Assembly: GCF_002775205.1 (NCBI RefSeq)
Contig: NC_036450.1
Span: 10,768,979 to 10,832,978 of the forward strand
Direction: 5' to 3'
Source of the DNA: Xiphophorus maculatus
Lineage: Eukaryota; Chordata; Actinopteri; Cyprinodontiformes; Poeciliidae
DNA: 64,000 nt
Numbering within the stretch: the first letter of the stretch is position 1; each line of letters starts with the position of its first letter. Positions 1-10,851 of this stretch are shown in pieces. The translations under genes and the position numbers were made by a program. Below the pieces are notes generated by a model. That model was not told where the DNA came from, searched no databases, and saw only the letters and a program-made list of their open reading frames with translations.

Positions 1-983
1 GAGAAACGTAAATATATTCCCATTTTTTTAAAAAAAACAAAGTTGGATAATAATAAATGTTCAAATTGTGATATATTGTGTATAATTTCTGAACATTACA
101 AATACCAATCAACATTAAACATCCCAAAATCGAATTATTGATTTTTCCAAAATATGTCCCAATAGATGTTTAATTAACATTCAATCCCAATCTCTGATCA
201 AGTGATTCCTCTTTTCTATTTCATTTAAAAATTCAGGACTTTTGATTCCCACTTGATAATTAAAATACTTAATACTTTCAAACTTGAACTATGCTGTTTT
301 AATGCAATCAAAAGTATTTTCTATGACGCAAAACACTTTGAACTGCCTGTTGCTGAAATGTGCCATACAAATAAACTAGATTGATTTTACACTGATAGAT
401 TATATGAAACAGTCTGTGACTTCCAAGAGCTATCAGTTTGTGAAAATAATAAACCTAATTTAAATTTCTTCCTGGTGAAATGTGACATTGTATGTTTTGA
501 AATGAATGTTGGAGCACATGAAATTGTGGAGGAAACATGGGCTCAACACCACGTGGCTTTCTGAGGTCAACATTTTTAACCATAATTTAGCTTAAAAACT
601 CCAACTATAAAGTTACTTTTTGCTTCAAATCTCGTTAATTCTGGCTAACCATTAGCATTAGCTCGAGGCGGTTTAAGGCTAATTTGCTAGTAAAATAGTA
701 GAGCTGTAGATGCATCTATTTCAACGGTCAGTTTACGCCTCTTCTTAATAGACGATCTTTGGATTGTCAGCCGTTGACGTGTTTACAACCGGGGTCTTTT
801 AGATGAACATCCGGAGCTGGGCAGTGTAGGTCAGCTGACTGTTGTGATCAACTAGCGGCTGTTAGTAACATCTCATCTGAAGAGGAGCTTGAAAAACCAT
901 CTCCTCTGTCCGCCCAAACGCACCGAGCCGCTCGCCAGCCGCTAAGCCCGATAAACGGCCACGTCTTCCCGCCCTCAGCAGGG
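1..983. other. 5' flank of snx30, CpG-richer right end
   Basis: Roughly the first 650 bases are AT-rich with no exon or repeat I recognise. From about 720 to 983 the sequence gains CpG dinucleotides and GC, as expected around the transcription start of a broadly expressed gene. The reading frame of the snx30 start codon stays open upstream to at least about 840 but has no upstream in-frame ATG, so this part is taken as 5'UTR and promoter. No TATA box stands out. The exact start site cannot be fixed from sequence. Confidence 0.45.
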
Positions 984-1118
984 ATGAGTGTCGGCGCTCC
1001 GAGAGGCCTGGCCAGCTCGGGGCAGAAGCTCATCACGGAGATCCTCCACCCGCTGTCCGCCGCCGAGGAGCCCCTGTCCCCGGGGCAAGATGTCACCATC
1101 AGCGCAGAGAAAGATAAG
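984..1118 (+). CDS. snx30: snx30 coding exon 1
   Basis: Residues 1-45, starting [13 protein letters not shown] and ending at GATAAG|gtgagg. This is the unstructured N-terminal tail and is poorly conserved, as expected for the family. Donor phase is 0. The start is the only ATG in the open frame. Confidence 0.85.
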
Positions 1119-4100
1119 GTGAGGGTGGGCTAGGAGCTAGCTGTGAGCTTATCGGAAAACACGGGGGAAAAAAGAGAGGTAGACACCAAACTTAACTCTG
1201 TGGAGCGAACATATGGAAATTCTAACTTGTTTGCTTCCAACATCGTAAGTAGGTTGGAGCTTGATTTTTAGAGATTAAACTCAAGTTTGCCTTTTGAACT
1301 GAATCAAATCTCATAAATCAAAACCGAAAAAACTTTTTTTTAAAGATCAAATAGCTCACAGTGCAACATACAGAACATATTTTGTCAAGTGAAAACTAAC
1401 ATCTGTAATGTTTTTATTGAGTTTTTCTGTGACTGATCAGCACAATGTCGTGCATAACGGAGACCACAAGCTTTTTTCCAATAAAGACTGAAATCTGTGC
1501 ACACTCTTTGTAAAATAGCTCAAGCTTAGACAGATTGGACGGAGAGCATCTCTACACATCGATTTCAAGCCTTATCAAATTCTTAATTGGATGAAAGTCT
1601 GTGCTTTGACTAGGTCAATGTGACACATGCATGTTTAAGGTTGAAGGAGGCTGCTGGAGGTTGAAACTCTGTTCCTGTCCCCAAAACATGATGCTGCCAC
1701 TGCCACAATGTTCCAAAGGGTGTGACTTTTACAGCTCCATTGTGTTTATATTGACAGTAAATCGCACACAGGTGAACTCTACATGCAAACTGTGTTTTCT
1801 GGCAGATGTTAATTTTCAGATTATTATCTGTTAGAAAATCCACAGATCAAGTATGTAAACGGAAATATTTGTGTATTCTTGTATTTTCACCCCATTTTTA
1901 TTTTTTTTTTTTTTTACACATTTCTTGCTTGACACCTACTCAACTTCATCTGTTTTCAGCTTAAAAAACACAGCACACACAACGCATAAGCAGGGTAGAG
2001 GATAAATGGCCTCCTTAGCAACCTCTGAGTGCTGTGTCAACATAGATGGAACATGCAAGCAGGTCACAGAGCGTTTTACTCATCTTGGAGCTGCGACTGT
2101 AGCACCCGTCTCAAATCAGCGGTTAATCATTGCCAGTAAGAGCACCCAAAATTTGCTCGTCATGGTTTCTTGCTCTGAGTGTTGTTGCTGCTCTTGTCCT
2201 TCTGTTCTCTCTTCCTGTTAAATGCAGGACAGTGAGGTCACTGTAATCGACTTAACTGGAGAAATACAACATCACTGGGAAGTGGAAGAGAATGAGACGT
2301 GGTGATTAACAGATAAAGATCTTAAACGTGTGGTGTGGATTTGTTTACGGTCCCCTTTACTCTAATGTCTCTAAAATAATTCAATTAAACTGCCTTTAGA
2401 TTTCATTTATTTAGTTGTTTTTTTAAAAAAAATCCAGCTGGTACTTGGAGTGCTTTAGAGGTTTGTTAGAGAATGTTAGCAAACAAATATAATCATGGAG
2501 AGGCAGAAACACGGGTCAGGGATAAAGAGGAGACAGTTAAAGCAGGGTTGGGTCATAAAACAATATTTAAAGCTTTAAACATCACATGGACCACAGTTCA
2601 GTCCACTATCTTAAAAAAATATGACACAACTACTTACCTATCCATCAGCAGCTAAGGACCAGATTGACACTTAAAGTCTAATATTTTTTGTAGATAAATG
2701 TTTCTTGTCATTATATTGAAAATGCTTTTATTTAAATATAATTTTCCAATTTTCTGTTTGCATAAGTTTATTTTTTTTTAAACCTAAACATATTAGTTAA
2801 GTTGTAGTTCTATAGTACGTATTCAAAAGGTAACGTAACATTCGTGGCTCTAAATAGGTTTTATGTAGCTGAGCTGAGGGTAAAAATGTTTGTTTGGGTT
2901 GTAAAACTTGCAGACTGCTGCCCCAAACAGACATGGTGGTGGCAGCATCATAGTTTGGGATGCTCTCCTTAAATACAAGGTGGAAAAACTGTTGAGGTGC
3001 TCCAAAAGATGCGAGACTGCTGAATAATCTTAAATATTGAGCCAATGAAGTGTGTTGGATCAAAGTATATTTATATTCAAGTCCAGACCTAAAACAATTT
3101 GATAATCTGTAGTAAGATGAAATGAATATTTTCATGGCTTTTAACCAATTTAAAAGCTGGTAGAGACAAACTCCCAAAGACCTGTAATTGCACTAGGAAG
3201 TGGTTTTTGGAGGTGAAAGGAAGGATAAAAAATGCATTTTTTCCAGTTTGTGGTCAAATTACAAGCTATTGTCATCTAACACATCAAATGATTCATACTT
3301 TCAGTAACTGCTTCTCTTTCTGAACCCAACAGAGAAGTGTCAGTTGCTTAATAGTAAAAAAAAAAAAAAAGATCAAACTAAAAAAAGCAGTCCCACAGTT
3401 TCACAGTTTAATTTCCAGTATACGTTGTTTGCAGCTTTGCTGGCCTGGTTGTTCATTCACAGTAATGTCCTGATGCAGTGTAATTATCTGAGCTGTGATT
3501 ACCAGAGCCGGTCAGCAGTCCAGAGGTAGATTTCCTCTGTCAGCAACCTGTTATTGTGTGTTTTCTGTCTGCCAGCGGTAGACGTAATGTATTTGTGTGT
3601 GCATGTGAAGTGGACTGAGGAAAGGAAGACAGAGGGGCAGTGCTTCTCTCCTCTTCTCGTCACGCTGCCTGAATTTGACACGTTGCACACGTATCCTCTT
3701 TAAAAGAAAAAAGGAGATTTAGCTGAAGCACTGGTTTTCCTCACTTCCTGTGGTGCACTTCACTCCATTTCTAGGTGAACGTTCTGCATATGAGTCAATA
3801 TGCATTGTTACTGGGTCTGTTGGGAAAGTTTGCAGCTTCCTCCAAGACTGAAAAAAGAAGCCCTGAATTCTTCCTGTTCTGTTATGAATCAGAAAGCTGA
3901 TCTGGGGTGCGCATCGTGTTCACGCTGTCCCGACAACGCGCCATTGACGATGAAAAACAGCTTTGTCAGTGTTACGGTCGTTCTATCAGGGAGCTCTTTG
4001 TCTGCCAGCCTCCCTGTAAGAGCGCCACCGTGACGTCGCTGTCGTGTTCCTCGTTTTCCCGGCAGGAACCGGGCCTGACCAACGGCACGCCGGTGGAGAT

Positions 4101-7100
4101 TTCCAGCCCCGCCTCTGCGTCGGTGCTGCTCAGCAGGCTGCAGCTGGACTGTGAGCCGGAGGCCGACGCTCACGACGCGTTTGGCTCCGGAGAACCCCGC
4201 GACCTCTTCGTCACCGTCAATGACCCCAAGAAGCACGTCTCCACCATGGAGACGTACATCACCTACAGAGTCTCCACTAAGGTTGGTTCTCGGCTCATGA
4301 CATGCTCTGCCTGGTTTTAAACCAGCTCTAACTATATTTGACTAATCCTTTAACAATCTTCAAAATTGCACTCAGCATCATTGCGGGACATAAAACCTCC
4401 ACCATGTTAAAGCTGCAGTACACAACTTTTATTGAAAAGAAATGTGTTTGTTTTTTTACATATTTGTTAAAACAGGAGATAGATCATTTGTGAAAAAAAA
4501 TCAAACTCCTGCAACTCCTCCCTGCAGAAATACAGTGCTCCTTCAGAAACAACCTCTCTGCGAGGCTATAACTTGTTCCCCACACCAGAGCTAGTGGTGA
4601 ATGCTAAAGCTAATTAGCATGAATAAATAGTTTTTATGTCACGGTAAGTTTGTTTCTCTGCAATTAGCAGCGACGGGGCTTTCCCATGCTGCACCAGCAC
4701 CGAGAGCCTTTCCTCTCCACAGCTCTCGAGACTATCCACATTAGTTGTGAATACAGCTAATGTATTCACAATTTAGCAGCGTGTTCACAAGCATGATTGA
4801 CAGTGCTAAGACACGCCTCCTGACTCTGATTGGCTATTTTTGGTCGGGAGCGGTGCATTTCTTTAGATGGCAGTAGTAGCTCAGGAGGAGATGATGAATC
4901 TTTTTCACAAATGATCTGTCTCATACTGTCGCACCGTGGTGATAGATTTAACAAATATGTTAAAAAAGATGTTTTTTATAGAAGTTATATACTGCAGCTT
5001 TAATGCTTATTTTTTTCTCCTTGTCATAAATGGATCTGCTCAATTTAAAGGTTGCATTTTTCAAAAAACAATTTTTCAGTCTAGAAATGATAAAATGAGC
5101 TCAAAAGCAGAGTTCTTTAATCCTAAAGCTTCAGACATAAAGTTGAAATTACCTTCACTAAAGCCTGGAGGAAAACCTCAATCTTACTTTGGAAAGAAAT
5201 GCGTCAGGAACAGCAAAGCGCGTTTCGATCGCAGCGCTGCCATGAACCGAAAGTCCCTGCAGCCAAGGTTTCCGTGATTGGAACTGGGAGAGAGAAAAAA
5301 AAGAAAACCTTTGGCTTCAAAACTGACACCACTGTGACAGTGACTTCCAAACATATGGCAAGAAGTGTTTACATTAATGGGTATGGAAAGGCTTCTCCGA
5401 GGTCCTGACCTCAACGCTGTTTAAATTAGAGGGAATGAGTCAGCAAAAAGGAGAAAAGTTTGTTTAACTTCACTAGTTCTGTTATTTTAAGGCCTTCAAC
5501 AATCCAAACTGAAAACAGAGGAGTGCCAAAAACGACCCGCAGCTCCTTCATAATGTCATTCTGAAGGTTGTGATGAAGTGAAGTGTGTCAGAAGATTTTG
5601 CTTCTATATTTAACAGCTATAAGAAGTTTATGCTTCCTTGTTATTATGGCAGTAATACGCTAAATCTCAGGACTACATGGCGACAGTTGCTATGAGCAAC
5701 AAGGCGCTTGGTTTCTGAGGCTGCACAGCAGCCAAATAAGAGCACAAAGTGTTAATAGGGACCCTGTGTGTGTGTAAAATGTTTTTATTTATTTCTTTCT
5801 TTTCCCCCCCAGACGACACGGATAGAGTTTGACCTTCCGGAGTACAGCGTGCGGCGGCGCTACCAGGACTTCGACTGGCTGAGGATAAAGCTAGAGGACA
5901 GCCAGCCGACCCACCTCGTCCCTGTATGTCCCACAAGCTTCCCCTCTTTGCGCTGCGTTCCTGTCGAGCCTCCCCTCATTCACATTCCCTCCCCCTCTGC
6001 TCTGTCTCCAGCCGCTGCCAGAGAAGTTTGTGATGAAGGGTGTGGTGGACCGCTTCTCCGAGGAGTTTGTGGACACGAGGATGAAGGCTCTGGACAAGTT
6101 CCTGAAGCGAGTCGCGGACCACCCAGTTCTGTCTTTTAACCCACATCTTAATGCCTTCCTGACTGCCAAGGTAAGGCAGTGCTGGACTCAGACTCTAATA
6201 AATCATCTCAAGTGTGCCAGAAAAGGAAAACAGACCTGCAGAGATATGAATGTAGAACACAGTAGAGAATCTTTCACAGCACTCTCTGCATGTAAAAAGA
6301 CTTTAAATAAATCCATCCAAAACATCCTACTTTAAAAATCTATATATATATATATTTTTTTTATACAAAATCACTGGAAATAATGCCCAGCCAAGTCCTA
6401 AAAAATAAAGTAACTTTAACCAACTTTAAAAGACATAAACGAATAATGTATGTAAGGATGTAAATACCAGTTATAGACGATTTTCCATTGTGATATGGCA
6501 GAGATCTGCAGCCTGTGGCTCTTTGGTTCTTCCTCAAACCCTTTTAAATTGACTAAAAATAGTAAAGAACCAATGAATGTTGTTAAAGATGGATAAAACA
6601 AATGAAGGTTTTAGCAGGTTTTCCAGTTTTTTTATCTCAACTGCCAATCATTTGCGAAATAATTGCAATAATTTCCACATCAGAAAGCTTAAAGTACCAG
6701 GAATATTCCTTTATATGGATGTTCCTGATCAGTTTTTGGGTCCTTTTTTTTCTTTTTTTTAATTATATAGCCATAGAATCAAATGCACCCATCCTTTTTT
6801 TTTCTTTGCTTTTTTTTTTAAGGTAATTTAACATGTACAGCTCTAAATTGATCAGAGAAAACTTTTTAGTGGGTAAAGGTTGCCGACCCCTTGATCTGTG
6901 GTGTAAATATGATGACACCCAGTTACTCAGGATGTGACTATACAAGTATAGTTACTCACCAAAACTTGCTCATGTTTACGGTAAGGCCAGTCATTTAAAA
7001 GTTCAGAAGAACTTGAACTGCTATAAACAAGTCTGTAGGTAAACTAGACTTTCTTTACCACTCTGTTAGGAGGGAAGAATAAGTCCCCAAAGTTCACAGT

Positions 7101-10100
7101 TGTTCTAAAAAGTGGCAGCTTAACATGACCAGGTTTCCATCTGCTACACATGTTAATAAATAGGGCCTCTTTTGTTTTTTTTAATCTTACTGGTTACCCT
7201 GACGACACATGTCTTTGCAGGACCTGAACAAGCGTCAGGGTCTGGCCCTGCTGACCAAAGTGGGCGAATCTGTGAAGAACGTGGCCGGTGGCTACAAGCT
7301 GCGGGCGCGGCCGGCTGAGTTCAGCGCCATGGGAGAGTATCTGGACACATTCAGCCAGAAACTGGGAACCATCGATCGCATCTCTCAGAGAATCCTCCGA
7401 GAGCAGTCAGGTATAATCAGAGAGGCTGCTGGACACAACACACGCAGCAGTTCACTGCAAACACACCATTTTACACCATTTATAGTGCAAATATCTTTGT
7501 GCACTTGAAATAAGACAAAAGTAACTTTCCAGCAAGAAATTGGAGTTTGTTTTAGTCAATCATTCTTTAATATTGACGAAAAAGTAACGGGTCCATTGGC
7601 AAATTTTTTTTTTTTTACGTATATCCAGTACAGTTCATAAATAATAAGGAATTATTGACTTAATAGAAGCTCCTATATCTTATTGAAAAATTGCTCTTTA
7701 GTTTTGTCTTATTTTAAGATGTTTCCACTAGAAACTAGACCAAAAATACATAGTAAGTGTCTAATGTTAACTGCAATTTTACATCCATTCTAGCAATAAA
7801 CATACAGCCAGAGCTGATGACGTTAATCGGAATGATAGTTTGAACCTTTTCATCATAAATCTAAACAAACAGGATGTCTAAAATAAGTTGTATGTGTGAA
7901 AGAGAAACTCTTCCTGCACTCAGCAGTAAGGAAAGAGGAAAAGCTGCTGACCCCGCTCACCTGACTCATGCATGATGTGTGATGCTGTAAATACCTGCCG
8001 TGTGAAATGCACCATCTGTTTGGGCTGTTGATGTACAGCGTTAGACACAACCATGTTCCCAGATAAGATGGGGACTATTTATAAGTAATCAGTTGCAGAG
8101 AGTGTGCCGGACTGTTTAGTCCCAGTTTCTTCTCCAGTGAAGAAAAGAGAACGATTCGCTCTCTGGATAACGCCTCGCTCAACTTACCCTGCTGTCCTTT
8201 CATTTTTGCTCCCAGAGTACCTGACAGAGCTGCGTGAGTACGGCGCAGTCTACTCCACCTGGGCTGCGTCAGAGGAGCAGCTGCAGCGCCCCCTGGAGGG
8301 CGTGGCCGGCTGCGTGACTACGAGCTGCGGTGCTCTGGAGGATCTGAGCGACAACATGAGCCAGGACTTCCTTCCTGTTCTCAGAGAATACGTTCTCTAC
8401 ATTGAGTCTATGAAGGTAAGAGCGCAGTTAGATCAATGTCATCATAACTCATATTAGGAATGCAACAATATGAACATTTGGACCGATATTATATATATTT
8501 CTCTACCTTTTTGACGCCTTTGGGGAATAAAACCGAACTCATATCATCTTCAGAGTCATTGTCATTTCCGCAGCCGATGCTTTCCAGCAACAGTCAGTCT
8601 TGCCACAAATTTGAAGAGGCCTCTGACCGAAGACTGTTGCAGTATGAATATTTCATCAGTATCATGATGAAACATAACTGACTTCATTATATTTCACAAA
8701 ATATAATGAAGAAAGAAAAAAGTTTCTTCCACTGCCTTTCAAACCTAGAGCTGCATCCCCTTTGCTCGCATGCATCATGTCCTGTCCAGCTCAAGACTCA
8801 GCAGAACTGTCTGCGTCTCACATTGGTCACATGCTGTTTCTCCGAGGCTGCGCTGTGTTCCTACTAACTTGGAAAGCTTTCTGTCTGATAACAGAGCGTT
8901 TTGAGGAAGCGAGACCAAGTCCAAGCGGAGTACGAGGGCCGCCTGGAAGCCGCCGTGTTGCGCAAACAAGAAGATCGGACGCCCGTAAGCAACGCTCTTC
9001 CTCTCATTTGATTGAATTTCACAATTGTCTATTAGGATTGTTTGATTTTCAGCTGGTCCTAGTGAACTGTCGCCGCATCTGTTGCATGCCTAGAGAGTAA
9101 AAGTGTGTCTCGATTCTTTTCCCCCCTCCACGCTGCAACTTGTAGCGTTGAGCCCGGTCCCCGCTAGCTCTAGTTTTGTCTGCTCTGCTGCAGATTCCTG
9201 TGGAAGTGGAGAAGTGCCAGGACAAAGTGGAGTGTTTCAATGCTGACCTGAAAGCAGACTGGGAACGCTGGCAGCGGAACAAGAGGCAAGACTTCAAACA
9301 GCTCCTCACGGGCATGGCCGACAAAAACATCAACTATTATGAAAAGGTACGCGGGCCGAGGTCAACCTGAAAGCAACCCAGACCGCCGCCCTGTGATGTC
9401 ACAGTGCCCTGCAAAAACGTTTTTGTGTTTAATGCAACGACCCCAAACTTTTGTGTTGTCTTGAGATTTTATGTGATGTTGCACAATCAGGACGTCCACG
9501 CATTCTTAAAAAGTCGTCTGTATCTAAAAATAAAACAAAATGTAAACTGGCCTTAAATAATCTTAGTCATTGACACAGTGTGCAAGTCCAGCACACTCGA
9601 CGCAACGGCAGCAAAAGTTGAACATTTTTCAATTTTCTTAGGTTGCATCTCAAGTTTGCGTGTCATCATGCAAGTTCCATAGTACATGAATGCAGAGTGA
9701 GAGATGTCACTTTCTGTAAGTCAAGTTATACAGAAGGATCCTTCAACCCTCACAGATTTATTGCTTTTTCTGTCTTAAATGTCATTCAATTATCATTAAT
9801 AAGGTCTTAAAAAGTATTAAATTTGACTTACTGAAACTTGTTGATACCCCGAGAGTTCCTAAGTGGATGGTAAAGGGTATATTGGTTTTCCAAATTATTT
9901 CAAATGAAAATCATAAATGTTGTATGCATTTATATGCACCCTCACCCCTCTTTATCTTAATACCCCTAAAGGAACTTAGTGCAACTAACAGCCTTCAGAG
10001 CTCATTAGTATGTAGTCTTTCTCTTAGTGATTTAATCTTGCTATAAATACGGTGGTTGTGTGCCGACCTAAACTGACTCTTCGTTCCAGGAGAGTTGGGT

Positions 10101-10851
10101 TTTGTAGCTCTAGAGGAGCTTCAACGATCTGCAGCTCAGGTTGAAGAAAACATTCTTCAACATTCTTCAACATGACCTTTATGGAAGAGTGGAGCGAAGA
10201 AGTAAGCCAAAACAAGTCCAGTTTGCAATTTTCCTAAGTGGTTCCCAAACCACTTCCAACTCACAAAGTAGCAGAGCAGATTTTGGGAGTAAAAAATTGA
10301 CTTTCCAATGAGCTATTTTCTAATAGTCACTATTTTCTCTGTTCCCATTGTAAAAATGGCCGACCTGCTGAGCACCGTTCCTGGGCCCGTTTCAGTTGTA
10401 GGTCCATGTAGGACAAAAACGCAGTCCGGTTAGGGCGGAGCTACTAGCATCGCACAACACGGCTCAGAAAAACGCCACTGCTAGCAACAAGCAAGAGACT
10501 CACAAGTGCGACGTGAAGCGTTTGTGTTGAACCCCGCCTGCTCATTGACCGTAAACTAACGGTGGAAACACTCTTCTGAATACAGCAGAGCATAAAAGCA
10601 GCATGTGAACTAATTTTACATCTCTGTAAGCACCGTTTAATCCATGGTAACATTTCCAAATTAAAATATGCTTTACTTTTATTGTTTGTTTTTTTTTTGT
10701 TATTTTGTTTATTTCAGAAGATAATCTGGAGAGGTATGAATTGTAATTACAAATAAATCTCCCCTCTGTGCAGAGCCAGGCAGCGTGGGAGTCCCTCATA
10801 CCGCTCCTCCAGGAAAAACAGACTGAGGACAAAACGAGTGAGACGAACTGA
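984..10851 (+). CDS. snx30: sorting nexin-30 (PX-BAR), complete, 9 coding exons
   Basis: Joined coding exons: 984-1118, 4066-4281, 5813-5923, 6012-6170, 7221-7410, 8216-8415, 8895-8984, 9194-9346 and 10774-10851. All have GT-AG junctions and consistent phases, giving 443 residues (human SNX30 is about 437). An acidic, low-complexity N-terminus (1-85) is followed by a PX domain (about 87-207). That domain has the phosphoinositide-binding motif RRYQDF (132-137) and a PPLPEK proline loop (154-159). A helical BAR domain (about 225-440) forms the rest. Family knowledge: SNX30 and its paralogue SNX7 partner SNX4 on endosomes in tubular recycling and autophagy, like yeast Atg20/Snx41 with Snx4. SNX30 is preferred over SNX7 because of the GTP(V/A)..SSPAS linker, the [15 protein letters not shown] block and synteny with slc46a2. 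The start ATG has G at -3. A two-residue deletion relative to human follows DLN in exon 5. Confidence 0.93.
1490..1840 (-). mobile_element. Tc1-like transposon relic
   Basis: Decayed, internally deleted copy in snx30 intron 1. Read on the plus strand it shows, in order, the antisense blocks typical of fish Tc1 elements. These are an aaaatagctcaag..cagattgga..ggagagcatct block near 1510-1550, a gatgctgccac block near 1690, and a cacacaggtgaactcta block near 1767. The transposase frame would be on the minus strand and is destroyed. Confidence 0.7.
2340..3180 (+). mobile_element. Tc1-like transposase pseudogene fragment
   Basis: Plus-oriented relic in snx30 intron 1, opposite in orientation to the copy at 1490. 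At 2473-2655 the broken frame still reads like the Tc1 DNA-binding helix-turn-helix (..[25 protein letters not shown]). Near 2930-2960 comes a ggtggtggcagcatcat block (catalytic-domain region). Near 3060-3110 lies a tcaagtccagacctaaa block that precedes the last catalytic acidic residue. Frameshifts and deletions abolish function. Confidence 0.75.
3181..4065. other. remainder of snx30 intron 1
   Basis: Contains an A-rich run at about 3356-3370. I see no exon, RNA or clear element. Short frames over exon 2 on the opposite strand are shadows of the coding exon. Confidence 0.5.
4066..4281 (+). CDS. snx30: snx30 coding exon 2 (linker and start of PX)
   Basis: Residues 46-117. The acceptor is cccggcag|GAACC and the donor ACTAAG|gttggt, both phase 0. 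It encodes the serine-rich linker ([15 protein letters not shown]), a conserved LLSRLQLD segment and the first PX strands ([19 protein letters not shown]). CpG-rich compared with the flanking introns. Confidence 0.93.
4411..4999. mobile_element. TTAA-flanked miniature inverted-repeat element, copy 1
   Basis: The ends are inverted copies: left TTAA-AGCTGCAGTACACAACT, right AGTTATATACTGCAGCT-TTAA, giving 589 bases between two TTAA tetramers (4407-4410 and 5000-5003). No coding capacity. A related copy with the same ends and shared interior blocks (ctctgattggct, catactgtc, ttaacaaatatgt) lies at 18154-18653. TTAA targeting resembles piggyBac-type insertion, but TTAA is also continuous with the inverted repeat, so the superfamily is uncertain. 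Sits in snx30 intron 2. Confidence 0.75.
5004..5812. other. remainder of snx30 intron 2
   Basis: No exon seen. A few short phrases (for example cctgacctcaac near 5404) recall Tc1 relics, but too little remains to call one. Confidence 0.4.
5813..5923 (+). CDS. snx30: snx30 coding exon 3 (PX core)
   Basis: Residues 118-154. The acceptor follows a run of C (ccccccc ag) and the donor is GTCCCT|gtatgt. It encodes [19 protein letters not shown], which contains the arginine expected to contact phosphatidylinositol 3-phosphate. Confidence 0.95.
6012..6170 (+). CDS. snx30: snx30 coding exon 4 (end of PX)
   Basis: Residues 155-207. The intron before it is only 88 bases. It encodes PLPEKF, then [20 protein letters not shown] and the closing PX helices up to FLTAK. 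The donor is GCCAAG|gtaagg, phase 0. Confidence 0.95.
6171..7220. other. snx30 intron 4
   Basis: AT-rich, with a short (TA)n at about 6341-6355 and several T-rich tracts (6740-6820). No exon or recognised element. Confidence 0.5.
7221..7410 (+). CDS. snx30: snx30 coding exon 5 (BAR start)
   Basis: Residues 208-270 plus one base of a split glutamate codon. It begins [19 protein letters not shown], two residues shorter than human after DLN, and runs into [16 protein letters not shown]. The donor is GTCAG|gtataa, phase 1. Confidence 0.94.
7453..7778. mobile_element. CACTGCAAA-type miniature element, decayed copy
   Basis: Begins cactgcaaacacac and contains cacttgaaataagacaaaag followed by aactttccagcaag. 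It ends with a block (actagaaactagaccaaaaa) that is inverted relative to its left part. The same blocks in the same order occur at 26340-26744, where the ends are better preserved. Non-coding, in snx30 intron 5. Confidence 0.65.
8216..8415 (+). CDS. snx30: snx30 coding exon 6 (BAR)
   Basis: Completes the split glutamate (271) and covers residues 272-337: [15 protein letters not shown] ... [17 protein letters not shown]. The acceptor is ctcccag|AGTAC and the donor ATGAAG|gtaaga. These are the most conserved SNX7/SNX30 BAR helices. Confidence 0.95.
8682..8711. repeat. short perfect hairpin
   Basis: Two 13-base arms (8682-8694 and 8699-8711, cttcattatattt and its complement) around a 4-base loop, in snx30 intron 6. 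AT-rich; no function inferred. Confidence 0.5.
8895..8984 (+). CDS. snx30: snx30 coding exon 7 (BAR)
   Basis: Residues 338-367, [20 protein letters not shown] and on to KQEDRTP. The acceptor is ataacag|AGCGTT and the donor ACGCCC|gtaagc, phase 0 at both ends, length 90. Confidence 0.93.
9194..9346 (+). CDS. snx30: snx30 coding exon 8 (BAR)
   Basis: Residues 368-418. It encodes [39 protein letters not shown] and KNINYYEK, nearly identical to the human protein. The acceptor is ctgcag|ATTCC and the donor GAAAAG|gtacgc. Confidence 0.95.
10070..10235 (+). mobile_element. Tc1-like transposase fragment
   Basis: In snx30 intron 8. It retains gatctgcagctcaggt at about 10127, then ggcctttatggaagagtgg-like sequence at about 10175-10196 and tccagtttgcaatttt-like sequence near 10220. 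This matches the middle of fish Tc1 transposase genes in plus orientation. A decayed Tc1-like end may also lie near 9420-9540, but that is less certain. Confidence 0.6.
10774..10851 (+). CDS. snx30: snx30 coding exon 9 and stop
   Basis: Residues 419-443 and TGA. It encodes [20 protein letters not shown], matching the family C-terminus, then a short species-specific tail (TSETN). The acceptor is ctgtgcag|AGCCAG. Confidence 0.94.
   Translation, partial: SQAAWESLIPLLQEKQTEDKTSETN

Noticed and set aside
3889..4236. 115-codon minus frame over snx30 exon 2
   Set aside because: Antisense shadow of a conserved plus-strand coding exon; composition follows the CpG-rich exon.
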